64,000 nucleotides of DNA from Paraburkholderia kirstenboschensis (GCF_904848585.1 NZ_CAJHCR010000006.1:278333-342332), one strand, 5' to 3'; numbered from the stretch's first letter, positions 53,186 to 62,118 are shown. Made by a program: numbers and translations. The notes: generated from the letters alone by a model not told the origin.

Positions 53186-54487
53186 TCACCCCCTCGCCAC
53201 CAGAATCTCGCCGACGCACGTTCCAAAACCCACGCGATAACCGTCTGCCTGGCACCAACCCGCCAGCGTCAACTCATCGCCGTCTTCGATAAAACTGCGC
53301 GAGCCGCCCTCCTTCAGTTCCAGCGGCTTCTTGCCGTTCCACGTGAGTTCGAGCAGGCTGCCGTACGAGCCTTCCGTCGGCCCGCTGATCGTGCCCGAGC
53401 CCATCAGGTCGCCCACTCGCGTGTTGCAGCCCGACACCGTGTGATGCGCGAGTTGCTGAGCCATCGTCCAGTACATGTGCTTGAAGTTGGTTCGCGCAAT
53501 AGTCGTTGCTTCTTTCGCGCCTTGCGGACGTAGCTTGACTTCCAGCTCTATGTCGAACGCATGCTCGCCGTCGTGCCGCAGATACGCAAGCGGCTGCGGC
53601 TCCTGCACGGGCTGTGCGACGCGGAAAGGCTCGAGCGCATCCAGCGTGACGATCCACGGCGAAATGGTGGTCGCGAATGTTTTTGAATTGAACGGGCCGA
53701 GCGGCACGTATTCCCATTGCTGAAGGTCGCGCGCGCTCCAGTCGTTCAACAGCACCATGCCGAAGATGTGCGCTTCCGCATCGGCACAGGCGATCGGCTC
53801 GCCCAATGCGTTGCCGCCGCCGATCACGAAGCCGGTTTCCAGTTCGATATCCAGCTTACGGCACGCGCCGAACACGGGACGCTCCTGATCGGGCAACTTC
53901 AATTGACCGTTCGGCCGACGCACCGGCGTGCCGCTCACCACGACCGACGACGCGCGTCCGTTATAGCCTATCGGCATCTCGGACCAGTTCGGCAGCAGCG
54001 CATTCTTCGGATCGCGGAACATGGAGCCGACATTCGTTGCGTGCTCCTTCGATGAATAGAAATCCGTGTAGCCGGGAATTTGCAAGGGCAGATGGAGCCG
54101 CGCGTCGGCCTGACGCACCAGCGCCTTCGCGCGCAGGGTAGCGTCGTCGCGCAAAGTTGCGGTGTCGCGTAAAAGCAGATTACTCAGCTGGATGCGCACG
54201 CTGCGCCATGCGCCGCGGCCAAGCGCGATGAACTCGTTCAAAGTATCGCGCGCGAAAACGTCGGCCTTCGAGGGCACCGTGAGTAATCCCGCCGCCTGCA
54301 GCGCGGCCAGATCGACAATCTCATTGCCAATCGCGACGCCCACGCGCCGCGCATCGTCGTTGCTATCGCTGAAAATGCCGAACGGCAAGTTCTGGATCGA
54401 GAAATCGTTGCTTGGTTCGTTGGCCGACTGGACCCAACTTTTGCGCGACGGATCGAGCGTCGCCTGAAGATCGCTCAATGCGCTCAT
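53186..54487 (-). CDS. fahA: Fumarylacetoacetase
   Basis: A 433-residue enzyme with an N-terminal SH3-like domain and a C-terminal FAH catalytic domain. The latter shows FYSSKEHATNVGSMFRDP, the metal-binding Glu/Asp strand RKLDIELETGFVIGGGN, MVLLNDWSARDLQQWEYVP and the active loop ESDSR-like LKEGGSRSFIEDGD. It hydrolyses fumarylacetoacetate to fumarate and acetoacetate, the last step of tyrosine/homogentisate breakdown. It overlaps hmgA by four bases, so it is the distal gene of the operon. Confidence 0.95.
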   Translation of the reverse strand: MSALSDLQATLDPSRKSWVQSANEPSNDFSIQNLPFGIFSDSNDDARRVGVAIGNEIVDLAALQAAGLLTVPSKADVFARDTLNEFIALGRGAWRSVRIQLSNLLLRDTATLRDDATLRAKALVRQADARLHLPLQIPGYTDFYSSKEHATNVGSMFRDPKNALLPNWSEMPIGYNGRASSVVVSGTPVRRPNGQLKLPDQERPVFGACRKLDIELETGFVIGGGNALGEPIACADAEAHIFGMVLLNDWSARDLQQWEYVPLGPFNSKTFATTISPWIVTLDALEPFRVAQPVQEPQPLAYLRHDGEHAFDIELEVKLRPQGAKEATTIARTNFKHMYWTMAQQLAHHTVSGCNTRVGDLMGSGTISGPTEGSYGSLLELTWNGKKPLELKEGGSRSFIEDGDELTLAGWCQADGYRVGFGTCVGEILVARG

Positions 54488-55830
54488 CGTTGCTCCGGAT
54501 TGAAGTGTTTCTTAAGACCTTGCCAGCACTCGTAGTAATGCGCCTGAAGTTGCGCGGTTTCGAGCGCAAAGCGGGTCGGCTTGATCAGCGTCCTGGTTTC
54601 GAACATGAACGCCATCGTGTCGCCCACCTTGGCCGGCTTCGACGTATCGCTGTGCGACGCCTTCTCGAAGGTGTCCGCGTCGGGACCGTGGCCCGACATG
54701 CAGTTATGCAGGCTCGCGCCGCCCGGTACGAAACCTTCGGCCTTCGCGTCGTAGACGCCGTGCACGAGTCCCATGAACTCACTCGCGACGTTGCGATGAA
54801 ACCATGGCGGGCGAAACGTATCTTCAGCGGCAAGCCAGCGCGGCGGGAAGATCACGAAGTCAATTGAATCCACGCCCGGTGTGTCGCTTTGCGATTGCAA
54901 CACCAGAAAGATCGACGGGTCCGGATGGTCGAAGCTAATCGAGCCGATGGTGTTGAAGCGCCGCAAGTCGTATTTATACGGCGCGTAATTGCCGTGCCAC
55001 GCGACCACGTCGAGCGGCGAATGTCCAATGTCCGCGCGCCACAGATTGCCGTTCATCTTCGCGACGAGCTCGAAGTCGCCTTCGCGGTCCTCGTAAGCGG
55101 CATGCGGCGTGAGGAAGTCGCGCGGGTTGGCAAGACCGTTCGAGCCGATCGGCCCGAGGTCCGGCAAGCGAAGCAACGCGCCGAAGTTTTCGCAGATGTA
55201 GCCGCGCGCCGTGCCGTCCGGCAAGCTCACCGCGAAGCGCACGCCGCGCGGAATCACTGCGATCTCGAACGGCCCGACTTCGAGCCGGCCGAGTTCCGTC
55301 GCGATTTCGAGGCGGCCTTCCTGCGGCACGATCAGCAACTCGCCGTCGGCGCTGTAGAAGAAACGGTCCGTCATCGAGCGATTCGCCGCGTACAGGTGGA
55401 TCGCGCAGCCGCTCATCGATTCGGCGGCGCCGTTGCCCGCCATCGTGACCCAGCCGTCGACGAAATCCGTCGGCTCGCCCGGCATCGGCAACGCGTCCCA
55501 GCGCAACTGATTCGGCGGCGTCGGCGGCACTTCGGCGAAATTCGCGACGAGCCGCTCCGAAGGCAGCGGCGTGAACGGCTTATGCACTGCCGCGGGACGA
55601 ATGCGGTACAGCCAGGTGCGCCGATTGTGCCCGCGCGGTGCGGTGAAAGCGGTGCCGGACAACTGTTCGGCATACAAACCATAAGCCGCGCGCTGCGGCG
55701 AATTGCGCCCTTCAGGCAGCGCGCCCGGTAGAGCCTCGGTCGCGAATTCGTTGCCGAAGCCCGACTGATAGCCGGGTTCGATCTCAAGCCGCGACCTGAC
55801 GGTATTCGGCTGACGTGTTGAGGTATCCAT
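54484..55830 (-). CDS. hmgA: Homogentisate 1,2-dioxygenase
   Basis: A 448-residue cupin dioxygenase. It has YQSGFGNEFATEALPGALP, AFTAPRGHNRRTWLYRI and the iron-binding His/Glu region (FPPRWLAAEDTFRPPWFHRN, FMGLVHGVYDAK, NCMSGHGPDADTFEKA). It opens the ring of homogentisate to maleylacetoacetate. GGAG lies 8 bp before the ATG at 55830. It is followed directly by fahA and preceded (31 bp) by an aromatic-acid-type MFS transporter on the same strand. No maleylacetoacetate isomerase gene is seen in this window. Confidence 0.97.
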   Translation of the reverse strand: MDTSTRQPNTVRSRLEIEPGYQSGFGNEFATEALPGALPEGRNSPQRAAYGLYAEQLSGTAFTAPRGHNRRTWLYRIRPAAVHKPFTPLPSERLVANFAEVPPTPPNQLRWDALPMPGEPTDFVDGWVTMAGNGAAESMSGCAIHLYAANRSMTDRFFYSADGELLIVPQEGRLEIATELGRLEVGPFEIAVIPRGVRFAVSLPDGTARGYICENFGALLRLPDLGPIGSNGLANPRDFLTPHAAYEDREGDFELVAKMNGNLWRADIGHSPLDVVAWHGNYAPYKYDLRRFNTIGSISFDHPDPSIFLVLQSQSDTPGVDSIDFVIFPPRWLAAEDTFRPPWFHRNVASEFMGLVHGVYDAKAEGFVPGGASLHNCMSGHGPDADTFEKASHSDTSKPAKVGDTMAFMFETRTLIKPTRFALETAQLQAHYYECWQGLKKHFNPEQR

Positions 55831-55861
55831 GCAAGATTCTCCGTTGACCTTAGACTTCACT

Positions 55862-57226
55862 TCACGCGGTTTGCGGTTCGGACGGACGGCTGCGTTGCCG
55901 CGTCGCCGCGGCGAGCCCGATCACCAGCAACGCGGAACACAGCACCGGCAGCGCGGCCGCATGAAACAGCGATTCGTTCGACCAGTTCAGCGCAATCAAT
56001 TGACCGCCGACCAGCGGCCCGATCACCGAGCCGATACGCCCGATTCCGAGGCTCCAGCCGATCCCCGTCGATCGCAGTGTGGTCGGATAAAAGTGGCCCG
56101 CAAGCGCGTTCACCGCCGGCTGCCCGCCGACCACACAGAAGCCGCCCGCGAACACGACGATCAGGAGCCACGGCAAAGCATGCGCCACGCTGCCAATGGT
56201 GCCGACAGCGAGCGCCGCGCCCGCGAAGCACACGAACAGCACGCGCACGAAACCAAAGCGTTCGATGAACCAGCCGAGCAGTAACGTGCCCACCACGCCG
56301 CCCGTCTGCAACACCGTGCCGACGATCACCGCCGTGCCCGGCGAATAGCCGGCGTCGCGCATGACGGTCGGCAGCCAGTTCGACAGAAAGTACAGATCGA
56401 TCAGGTTCATGAAGCTGATCGCCCACAGAATCAAGGTGACCGGAGCACGGCCCGCGCGGAACAGCTCCGCGACCGGTGCACCGGCATTGCCCTTCTCGCG
56501 TACGACGACGCGTGTGTTCGCATCGATCGGCAGGTCCGGATTGAATTTCGCAAGCCAGCGCAACGCGCGGTCGCTGCGGCCCTTCAGCACGAGAAATTGC
56601 AACGACTCGGGCAACGCGGCGAGCATGGCGACCGCGAGCACCAGCGGCACCGCGCCGCCGACCCAGAACACTGCGCGCCAACCATAGGCCGGAATCAGCG
56701 CAGCGCTGATGAAGCCGCCCAGCGCCGCGCCCAACGTGAAGCCGCACGACACCAGCATCATGCGCTTGACGCGATGGGCGGGCGTCGAAAATTCGCCTAC
56801 GAGCGCCATCGCGTTCGGCATGATGCAGCCGAGGCCGAGGCCCGTGATGAAGCGCAGCGCGATCAATGCGGGAATCGTCGAGACGAAGGGCGTAGCCAGC
56901 ATCGACAGCGCAAAGAAAAACGTGGCGCCGATCAGTACCGGACGACGGCCGATGCGGTCCGCCAGCACCGACAGCCCCAATGCCCCGAGCAGCATGCCGA
57001 ACAGGCTTGCGCTGAACACTGGGCCGAGCGCCGCCTTCGACACATGCCATTCGCCGATCACGCTCGGCGCGACGTAACCCATGGCCTGCGCGTCGAAGCC
57101 GTCGATCACGAGGCATAGTCCGCACAACGCGAGCAGCATGAACTGGAATGCCGGGTGATGCGTCTCGCCGAGCACCCGCTCGACTTCGATCACGTTCGGG
57201 GCGGCTGATGCCGGGTTGGCGCTCAT
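55862..57226 (-). CDS. AAHS-family aromatic acid:H+ symporter
   Basis: A 454-residue, 12-helix MFS transporter. The helix-1 motif CLVIDGFDAQAMGYVAPS is the AAHS (PcaK/BenK) signature. The 2-3 loop is LADRIGRRPVLIG, and ALPESLQFLVLKGR precedes the central loop. It likely imports an aromatic acid such as homogentisate or 4-hydroxyphenyl compounds for hmgA/fahA, which follow on the same strand. GGAG stands 9 bp before the ATG at 57226. Confidence 0.9.
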   Translation of the reverse strand: MSANPASAAPNVIEVERVLGETHHPAFQFMLLALCGLCLVIDGFDAQAMGYVAPSVIGEWHVSKAALGPVFSASLFGMLLGALGLSVLADRIGRRPVLIGATFFFALSMLATPFVSTIPALIALRFITGLGLGCIMPNAMALVGEFSTPAHRVKRMMLVSCGFTLGAALGGFISAALIPAYGWRAVFWVGGAVPLVLAVAMLAALPESLQFLVLKGRSDRALRWLAKFNPDLPIDANTRVVVREKGNAGAPVAELFRAGRAPVTLILWAISFMNLIDLYFLSNWLPTVMRDAGYSPGTAVIVGTVLQTGGVVGTLLLGWFIERFGFVRVLFVCFAGAALAVGTIGSVAHALPWLLIVVFAGGFCVVGGQPAVNALAGHFYPTTLRSTGIGWSLGIGRIGSVIGPLVGGQLIALNWSNESLFHAAALPVLCSALLVIGLAAATRQRSRPSEPQTA

Positions 57227-57347
57227 TGGTAGGGTCTCCACATCTGATGGTTCGAACGTCTGCGGCGGCGGGCCGATGCGAAGCACGCGGCACGGCGTAA
57301 GTCGGCTCTCGTCAGTCGCACGACGATTTACGCATGGTAAAACTAAT

Positions 57348-57369
57348 TACGTTAAGTGAAATTAACGTA
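57348..57369. promoter_or_regulatory. Candidate operator of the homogentisate operon
   Basis: TACGTTAA-N6-TTAACGTA, a perfect 8-bp dyad, lies 122 bp before the transporter ATG in the 317-bp divergent gap to the EAL gene. Its AT-rich form suits a MarR/IclR-like dimer and would cover the promoter of the transporter-hmgA-fahA operon. The rest of the gap (57227-57543) shows no gene. Confidence 0.5.
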
Positions 57370-57543
57370 TACCCTGGACGCACGACGGCAAACGCGCGGC
57401 ACCACCGCCGGGCAAGGGTTGGCGGATATCGTTAGCAGCATTTTGTTCATGTGAGCGCGATGTGGACTGCTACCATCGAAGATGCGGCGCACATGCTCTG
57501 TTTTGAGGCGCGAACGCACCACTCATCCGATCCATTCGCTTAA

Positions 57544-58377
57544 ATGATCCCGCCGACCATTCCCAATCTCGTTGCCCGCGCCTCTGAGCATCCGTTCCTC
57601 GCCAAACATCTGGCGATGGGTCACGGCACGAGCGGCGATATTGCGCTCGCGCGGTTCCACGACCTCGAGCTCACGAGCGCCTATGAACCGATCTTCGACA
57701 TCAGCGTGCACGCGTTGGCGCAGTCGATGTCGTCCGATGTCGAAAACGTCGACCGTTTCGGCGATGAGTTGGGTTTCCAGGCGGTCACGCAGCGGCTCGA
57801 CGCCGCGCCGTTCGATATGTTCGACGCGTTCGACCGCATCGCCGACGATCAGGAGGTCGTCGCGCTCGACCGCACGTCGCGCGCGCTGCACGCGATCAAC
57901 TTCTTCGGTGCCCAGCGGCACGGACTGCTGTTCCTGCGCGTGCACGAGCGGCTTCTGAAGAGCGTGAAATACGATCATGGGCGGCACTTTTCGAGCGTGC
58001 TCACGTCGTTCGGGTTGAACCCGTCGAGGATAGTGATCGAGCTGCCGGCAGCCGCGGTCGCGCATAAGACGTTTCTCGGCTATTTGACCAAGAGCTATCA
58101 GCACTACGGCTTCAAGGTGGCAGGCAACCTGTCCAACGCAGGACAGATTCTGTCGGTGTCGGACACCGCTCGGCTCGACTTCATCAAGATGGATGCGGCG
58201 ACCGCGTTGCGCGACGCGACGGTCAAGCCGTTAGTGGGATACGCAAGCCGGCTGCGGATTCCGCTGATCTTCAATCGGGTGATGGACGAACCGCAATTCG
58301 AAGCGTTGCAGCAATACGATGTGCGCTTCGTGCAAGGGCCGCTGTTCAATGCGCATTATCACGACCGCGCGGCTTGA
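57544..58377 (+). CDS. Degenerate EAL-domain protein
   Basis: A 277-residue soluble protein with a recognisable but altered EAL fold (about 40-270). The substrate Gln-Pro motif appears as AYEPIFDIS. The EAL motif region is replaced by VVALDRTS, so the first catalytic Glu seems missing. A Glu (IVIELPAAA), FIKMDAATALRD and the Q-G at VQGPLFNAHY remain. It therefore probably binds c-di-GMP or a partner protein rather than cleaving it. It is divergent from the homogentisate operon. The tandem repeat at 58371 overlaps its stop codon. Confidence 0.8.
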   Translation: MIPPTIPNLVARASEHPFLAKHLAMGHGTSGDIALARFHDLELTSAYEPIFDISVHALAQSMSSDVENVDRFGDELGFQAVTQRLDAAPFDMFDAFDRIADDQEVVALDRTSRALHAINFFGAQRHGLLFLRVHERLLKSVKYDHGRHFSSVLTSFGLNPSRIVIELPAAAVAHKTFLGYLTKSYQHYGFKVAGNLSNAGQILSVSDTARLDFIKMDAATALRDATVKPLVGYASRLRIPLIFNRVMDEPQFEALQQYDVRFVQGPLFNAHYHDRAA

Positions 58378-58472
58378 TTTACGGGCTTGGCTTGATTTAC
58401 GGGATTGGCTTGATTTGCGGGCTTGGCTTGATTTGCGGGCTTGGCTTAATTTGCGGGCTTGGCTTAATTTGC
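58371..58472. repeat. 18-bp tandem repeat, about 5.7 copies
   Basis: The unit GGCTTGATTTGCGGGCTT (with A/G and G/A variants) repeats head to tail from 58371: 58371-58388, 58389-58406, 58407-58424, 58425-58442, 58443-58460, then a partial copy. It begins inside the EAL gene stop and is non-coding on that strand. On the minus strand it would encode a six-residue Ser/Gln/Ala/Arg/Lys repeat in an open frame without a credible gene. Confidence 0.9.
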
Positions 58473-58597
58473 TCCGGGCGATTGTCTTAGCTTGATCCAG
58501 TCTGCTCGGGCTGATTCTCCCGGCTTGATTCGCTTGATGCATTTCACTCGGCCCACTTAGCTCTGCCGGACTCGCTTCGCCTAGCCGATGCGAAGCC

Positions 58598-59383
58598 TCA
58601 GCCAGCGTCGCCGAGGCGCCGCGCAAGCGCCTTCAGCCGCGGCGCAACCTTGTCCCGAAACACGTCTTCTCCCATCGACGAAGCCGGTCCGCTGCAACTC
58701 AGCGCAAGCCAGCGCCCTTCGCGCGGCTCGCGAAACGGCACGGCAACCGCGTTGACATCGTCGTGCCAGGCCCGAAACGAATAGCAGCAACGCTCCTTTT
58801 CGAACGCGGCGATTTCCTTCACAGCGTCGGCCACTAGCGCCGCGCCGCCCTTCCCCGCCGCTTTCCTGAGTTCCGCAAGCAGCGCGGCACGCACGTCGAC
58901 AGGCTGCACAGCGAGATAAGCGCGGCCCATTGAGCTCGTCAGCATGGACAGTTTCGAGCCGGGCGCGAGGCCGAGCGTCAACGCGGTCTCGCTGCGTATG
59001 GTGTCGAGGTAGATCATGTCGAGGCCGTCACGACAGCCGAGCGAAACAGCAGCGCCCACCTCGCGCGCGAACCCGCGCATGTGAGGGCGGGCAAGTTCGA
59101 GCGTGTCGGTGCCCGAGAGCAGCGCAAACCCGAGCGACAGCACGCCTGCATCAAGCGCGTATTTGCCCAACGCTTCATCGAACCGAAGATAGCCGAGCAC
59201 GGTCAGCGTGTAGGCGAGGCGGTTGACAGTCGCCTTCGGCAAGCCGGTGCGTTCGACGAAGTCGCGGTTGCCGAGCATCGTCTCCCCCGGCTTGAACGCG
59301 CGCAGCAGCTCAAGCCCGCGTGCGAGGGCGACGACGAATTTGCGCTCGTCGAGCGGATCGGACAAAGTGGATGCGGGCGTCAT
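58598..59383 (-). CDS. IclR-family transcriptional regulator of gcdH
   Basis: A 261-residue regulator. It has the winged HTH (FVERTGLPKATVNRLAYTL) and the C-terminal GAF-like IclR domain (ERCCYSFRAWHDDVNAVAVP, the usual ligand-pocket region). It is divergent from gcdH; a perfect palindrome lies between them at 59419. It therefore probably represses or activates gcdH and itself in response to a glutarate/glutaryl-CoA-type effector. The ATG at 59383 was chosen over a GTG at 59395; neither has a strong ribosome site. Confidence 0.9.
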   Translation of the reverse strand: MTPASTLSDPLDERKFVVALARGLELLRAFKPGETMLGNRDFVERTGLPKATVNRLAYTLTVLGYLRFDEALGKYALDAGVLSLGFALLSGTDTLELARPHMRGFAREVGAAVSLGCRDGLDMIYLDTIRSETALTLGLAPGSKLSMLTSSMGRAYLAVQPVDVRAALLAELRKAAGKGGAALVADAVKEIAAFEKERCCYSFRAWHDDVNAVAVPFREPREGRWLALSCSGPASSMGEDVFRDKVAPRLKALARRLGDAG

Positions 59384-59418
59384 CGGGTGATACACTCAGG
59401 CGTGGTTTGCAAAACATT

Positions 59419-59435
59419 GTTCCGCATAGCGGAAC
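59419..59435. promoter_or_regulatory. IclR-type operator between the regulator and gcdH
   Basis: GTTCCGC-ATA-GCGGAAC is a perfect 7-bp dyad with a 3-bp centre, in the 94-bp gap between the divergent genes (36 bp from the IclR ATG, 42 bp from gcdH). The form TTCCGC-N3-GCGGAA is typical of IclR-family boxes, so this is likely the regulator's own site controlling both genes. Confidence 0.7.
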
Positions 59436-59477
59436 CATAGTCAAGCTTCATTCAAGCAAGGAATCAGGAGATACGTC

Positions 59478-60668
59478 ATGGCCGAGGCCGCGCAGTTTCA
59501 CTGGGAAGACCCGTTGCTGCTGGATCAGCAGCTCACCGAAGACGAACGCATGGTGCGCGACGCCGCCGCCGCGTACGCGCAGGACAAACTGCAGCCGCGC
59601 GTGCTCGAAGCGTTCCGTCACGAGAAGACCGACATCGAAATCTTCCGCGAGATGGGCGAACTGGGCCTGCTCGGTCCGACAATTCCCGAGCAATACGGCG
59701 GGCCGGGGCTGAACTACGTGGCGTATGGCTTGATCGCACGTGAAGTGGAGCGCGTCGACTCTGGCTACCGGTCGATGATGTCGGTGCAGTCTTCGCTGGT
59801 CATGGTGCCGATCTACGAGTTCGGCTCCGAGGCGCAGAAGCAGAAATACCTGCCGAAGCTCGCCACCGGCGAATGGATCGGCTGCTTCGGACTAACCGAG
59901 CCGAATCACGGCTCCGATCCGGGCAGCATGGTGACGCGCGCAAAGAAGGTCGACGGCGGCTACTCGCTGTCCGGCTCGAAAATGTGGATCACCAATTCGC
60001 CAATCGCCGACGTCTTCGTGGTGTGGGCCAAGCTCGAGGAAAACGGCAAGGACGCGATTCGCGGCTTCATCCTGGAGAAGGGCTGGAAGGGACTGTCGGC
60101 ACCGACCATCCATAGCAAGGTAGGCTTGCGGGCGTCGATCACCGGCGAAATCGTGCTCGACGAAGTGTTCGTGCCGGAAGAAAACCGCTTTCCGGAAGTG
60201 AGCGGCTTGCGCGGTCCGTTCACGTGCCTGAACTCAGCGCGTTACGGCATTGCGTGGGGCGCGCTCGGCGCGGCGGAAGACTGTTGGCACACCGCGCGTC
60301 AGTACGTGCTCGATCGCAAGCAGTTCGGCCGGCCGCTCGCGGCAAACCAGTTGATTCAGAAAAAACTCGCCGATATGCAAACAGAGATCACGCTCGGCCT
60401 GCAAGGCGTGCTACGCCTTGGACGTATGAAAGACGAAGGCACGGCGGCCGTGGAGATCACGTCGATCATGAAACGCAATTCATGCGGCAAGGCGCTCGAC
60501 ATTGCGCGGCTCGCGCGGGACATGCTGGGCGGGAACGGCATCTCGGACGAGTTCGGCATCGCCCGGCATCTGGTGAATCTTGAAGTGGTCAACACCTATG
60601 AAGGCACGCACGACATCCACGCGCTGATTCTCGGACGCGCGCAAACGGGCATCCAGGCGTTTTTCTGA
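59478..60668 (+). CDS. gcdH: Glutaryl-CoA dehydrogenase
   Basis: A 396-residue acyl-CoA dehydrogenase of the GCDH type. It has GCFGLTEPNHGSDPGSM, the FAD/ring motif YVLDRKQFGRPLAANQLIQ and the catalytic Glu in VNTYEGTHDIHALILGRA. It oxidatively decarboxylates glutaryl-CoA to crotonyl-CoA in lysine and tryptophan breakdown. AAGGAATCAGGAG lies close to the ATG. A strong terminator follows at 60729, so it is a single-gene unit under IclR control. Confidence 0.96.
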   Translation: MAEAAQFHWEDPLLLDQQLTEDERMVRDAAAAYAQDKLQPRVLEAFRHEKTDIEIFREMGELGLLGPTIPEQYGGPGLNYVAYGLIAREVERVDSGYRSMMSVQSSLVMVPIYEFGSEAQKQKYLPKLATGEWIGCFGLTEPNHGSDPGSMVTRAKKVDGGYSLSGSKMWITNSPIADVFVVWAKLEENGKDAIRGFILEKGWKGLSAPTIHSKVGLRASITGEIVLDEVFVPEENRFPEVSGLRGPFTCLNSARYGIAWGALGAAEDCWHTARQYVLDRKQFGRPLAANQLIQKKLADMQTEITLGLQGVLRLGRMKDEGTAAVEITSIMKRNSCGKALDIARLARDMLGGNGISDEFGIARHLVNLEVVNTYEGTHDIHALILGRAQTGIQAFF

Positions 60669-60728
60669 AGCCTTTCTGAAGGCAGACCACGGTTTGTCGC
60701 AGCGCGGTTTGTTCATGCGTCGAAAGTA

Positions 60729-60757
60729 AAAGGCCGGTTCGCGATGAACCGGCCTTT
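60729..60757 (+). terminator. Rho-independent terminator of gcdH
   Basis: AAAGGCCGGTTC-gcgat-GAACCGGCCTTT, a perfect 12-bp stem with flanking A and T arms, 61 bp after the gcdH stop. It can also serve the peroxiredoxin gene, which ends at 60824 on the other strand. Confidence 0.85.
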
Positions 60758-60823
60758 GTCGTGTATGACGCAGCTTTTGGCTTTCTGCTTCCGAAAGTCC
60801 TCAGCCTTGCGCCGAGCGCGGGC

Positions 60824-61462
60824 TTACTTATTCGGCTGCGGCGTCATGCGCAGATACGGACGCAGCGCCTTGTAACCCTTCGGGAATTTCTGTTTGATCA
60901 CCTCTTCGTCCTTCAGCGATGGCACGATCACGACGTCGTCGCCCTGCTTCCAGTTGCCGGGCGTTGCAACTGAGTGGCTGTCCGTGAGCTGAAGCGAATC
61001 GATTACGCGCAGCACTTCGTCGAAGTTGCGCCCTGTGCTTGCCGGATAGGTAATGATCAGACGCACTTTCTTCTTCGGATCGATGACGAAGAGCGAGCGG
61101 ACCGTGAGTGTTTCATTGGCGTTCGGGTGAATCATGTCGTACAACTCGGACACTTTGCGGTCGCCATCGGCCAGAATCGGAAACCCGACGTTGGCGGCCT
61201 GCGTCTCGTTGATGTCCTTGATCCATTCCTTGTGCGACTCGGCGCTGTCGACCGACAACGCGATGGTCTTCACGTTGCGCTTCTCGAATTCCTCGGCGAG
61301 CTTGGCGGTCAGGCCGAGTTCCGTGGTGCAGACCGGCGTAAAGTCGGCCGGGTGCGAGAACAGCACGCCCCAGCTGTCGCCGAGCCATTCATGAAACTTG
61401 ATGCGGCCGATACTCGACTCCTGCTCGAAATCCGGTGCGGTATCGCCAAGACGTAGACTCAT
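60824..61462 (-). CDS. 1-Cys peroxiredoxin (Prx6 type)
   Basis: A 212-residue peroxiredoxin. The peroxidatic Cys lies in HPADFTPVCTTELG, with GDSWGVLFSHPAD before it. No resolving Cys is seen in the usual C-terminal position, which points to a 1-Cys Prx6-like enzyme reducing peroxides with an external thiol. The C-terminus has the family arm (VVIVPSLKDEEVIKQKFPKG). AAGGAG stands 6 bp before the ATG at 61462; the upstream open frame is a shadow. Confidence 0.94.
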   Translation of the reverse strand: MSLRLGDTAPDFEQESSIGRIKFHEWLGDSWGVLFSHPADFTPVCTTELGLTAKLAEEFEKRNVKTIALSVDSAESHKEWIKDINETQAANVGFPILADGDRKVSELYDMIHPNANETLTVRSLFVIDPKKKVRLIITYPASTGRNFDEVLRVIDSLQLTDSHSVATPGNWKQGDDVVIVPSLKDEEVIKQKFPKGYKALRPYLRMTPQPNK

Positions 61463-61802
61463 GTGCATCTCCTTAAGTATTCGGACACCAGCGCGAGCAC
61501 GTGCCCGCAGCGCCTGAAAAAGATAAAGCATACGGCAGCGATCGTACATGCCGAACGAACATCGGCTCACTACTTTATGCCTTTTTGTAATTTTCGCCGA
61601 TTTAGTGGAAACTTTGCGGGACAGATCAACTCCATCATGCACTAACATCATCTGTAAGCGGTCATGCAGGTGCTGTCCGGTAGGGTTTCGCCTCGCCAGG
61701 AACGGTTCGTGCGTTCGGCTCCACAAACCGGGCAGTGCGCTCGCCAGCCGCCGTTTCTTTGTTTAGGATTCACGCGTGGCGTGAGACGAAGGGGAGCTGT
61801 CA
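61463..61802. other. Divergent intergenic region, prx / DUF883
   Basis: No credible gene lies in these 340 bp. It must hold the promoters of the peroxiredoxin and DUF883 genes, but I could not fix a -35/-10 pair or an OxyR-like box by eye. Confidence 0.4.
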
Positions 61803-62105
61803 ATGTCGGAAGTCAACAAGGAGAGATTGATGTCGGATATCAAAACCGTCCTCGCGGACGCTGAAGACCTGCTGAAACAGGCCGCAAGCGCAACTGGCGA
61901 GCGCGCTTCGGAACTGCGCGAAACGGCGCTGTCACGTCTGAAGCAAGCCAGGGAAAAAGCGGCCGACGTGCAAGTCGTCGTGGTCGAGAAAGGCAAGAAG
62001 GCTGCTCGCGCAACCGACGACTACGTTCACGAGCATCCGTGGGCATCCATCGGCATTGCCGCGGGCGCCGGCGTGCTGCTGGGTCTGCTGATCAACCGCA
62101 AGTAA
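61803..62105 (+). CDS. DUF883 (ElaB/YqjD) family protein
   Basis: A 100-residue protein with an amphipathic, coiled-coil-prone body (residues 10-75, rich in Ala, Lys, Glu) and a C-terminal hydrophobic anchor (ASIGIAAGAGVLLGLL) ending in RK. YqjD/ElaB proteins are inner-membrane anchored and associate with ribosomes in stationary phase. GGGGAG stands 6 bp before the ATG. It leads a trio with YqjE and the DUF3318 protein. Confidence 0.9.
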   Translation: MSEVNKERLMSDIKTVLADAEDLLKQAASATGERASELRETALSRLKQAREKAADVQVVVVEKGKKAARATDDYVHEHPWASIGIAAGAGVLLGLLINRK

Positions 62106-62118
62106 CACGACGCACGTT

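Noticed and set aside
58371..58472. CRISPR-like array
   Set aside because: The units are contiguous without unique spacers, so it is a plain tandem repeat.
58231..58626. Minus-strand ORF with a KSSQAR-type six-residue repeat
   Set aside because: The repeat is simply the 18-bp DNA repeat read through, and half of the frame is antisense to the EAL gene.
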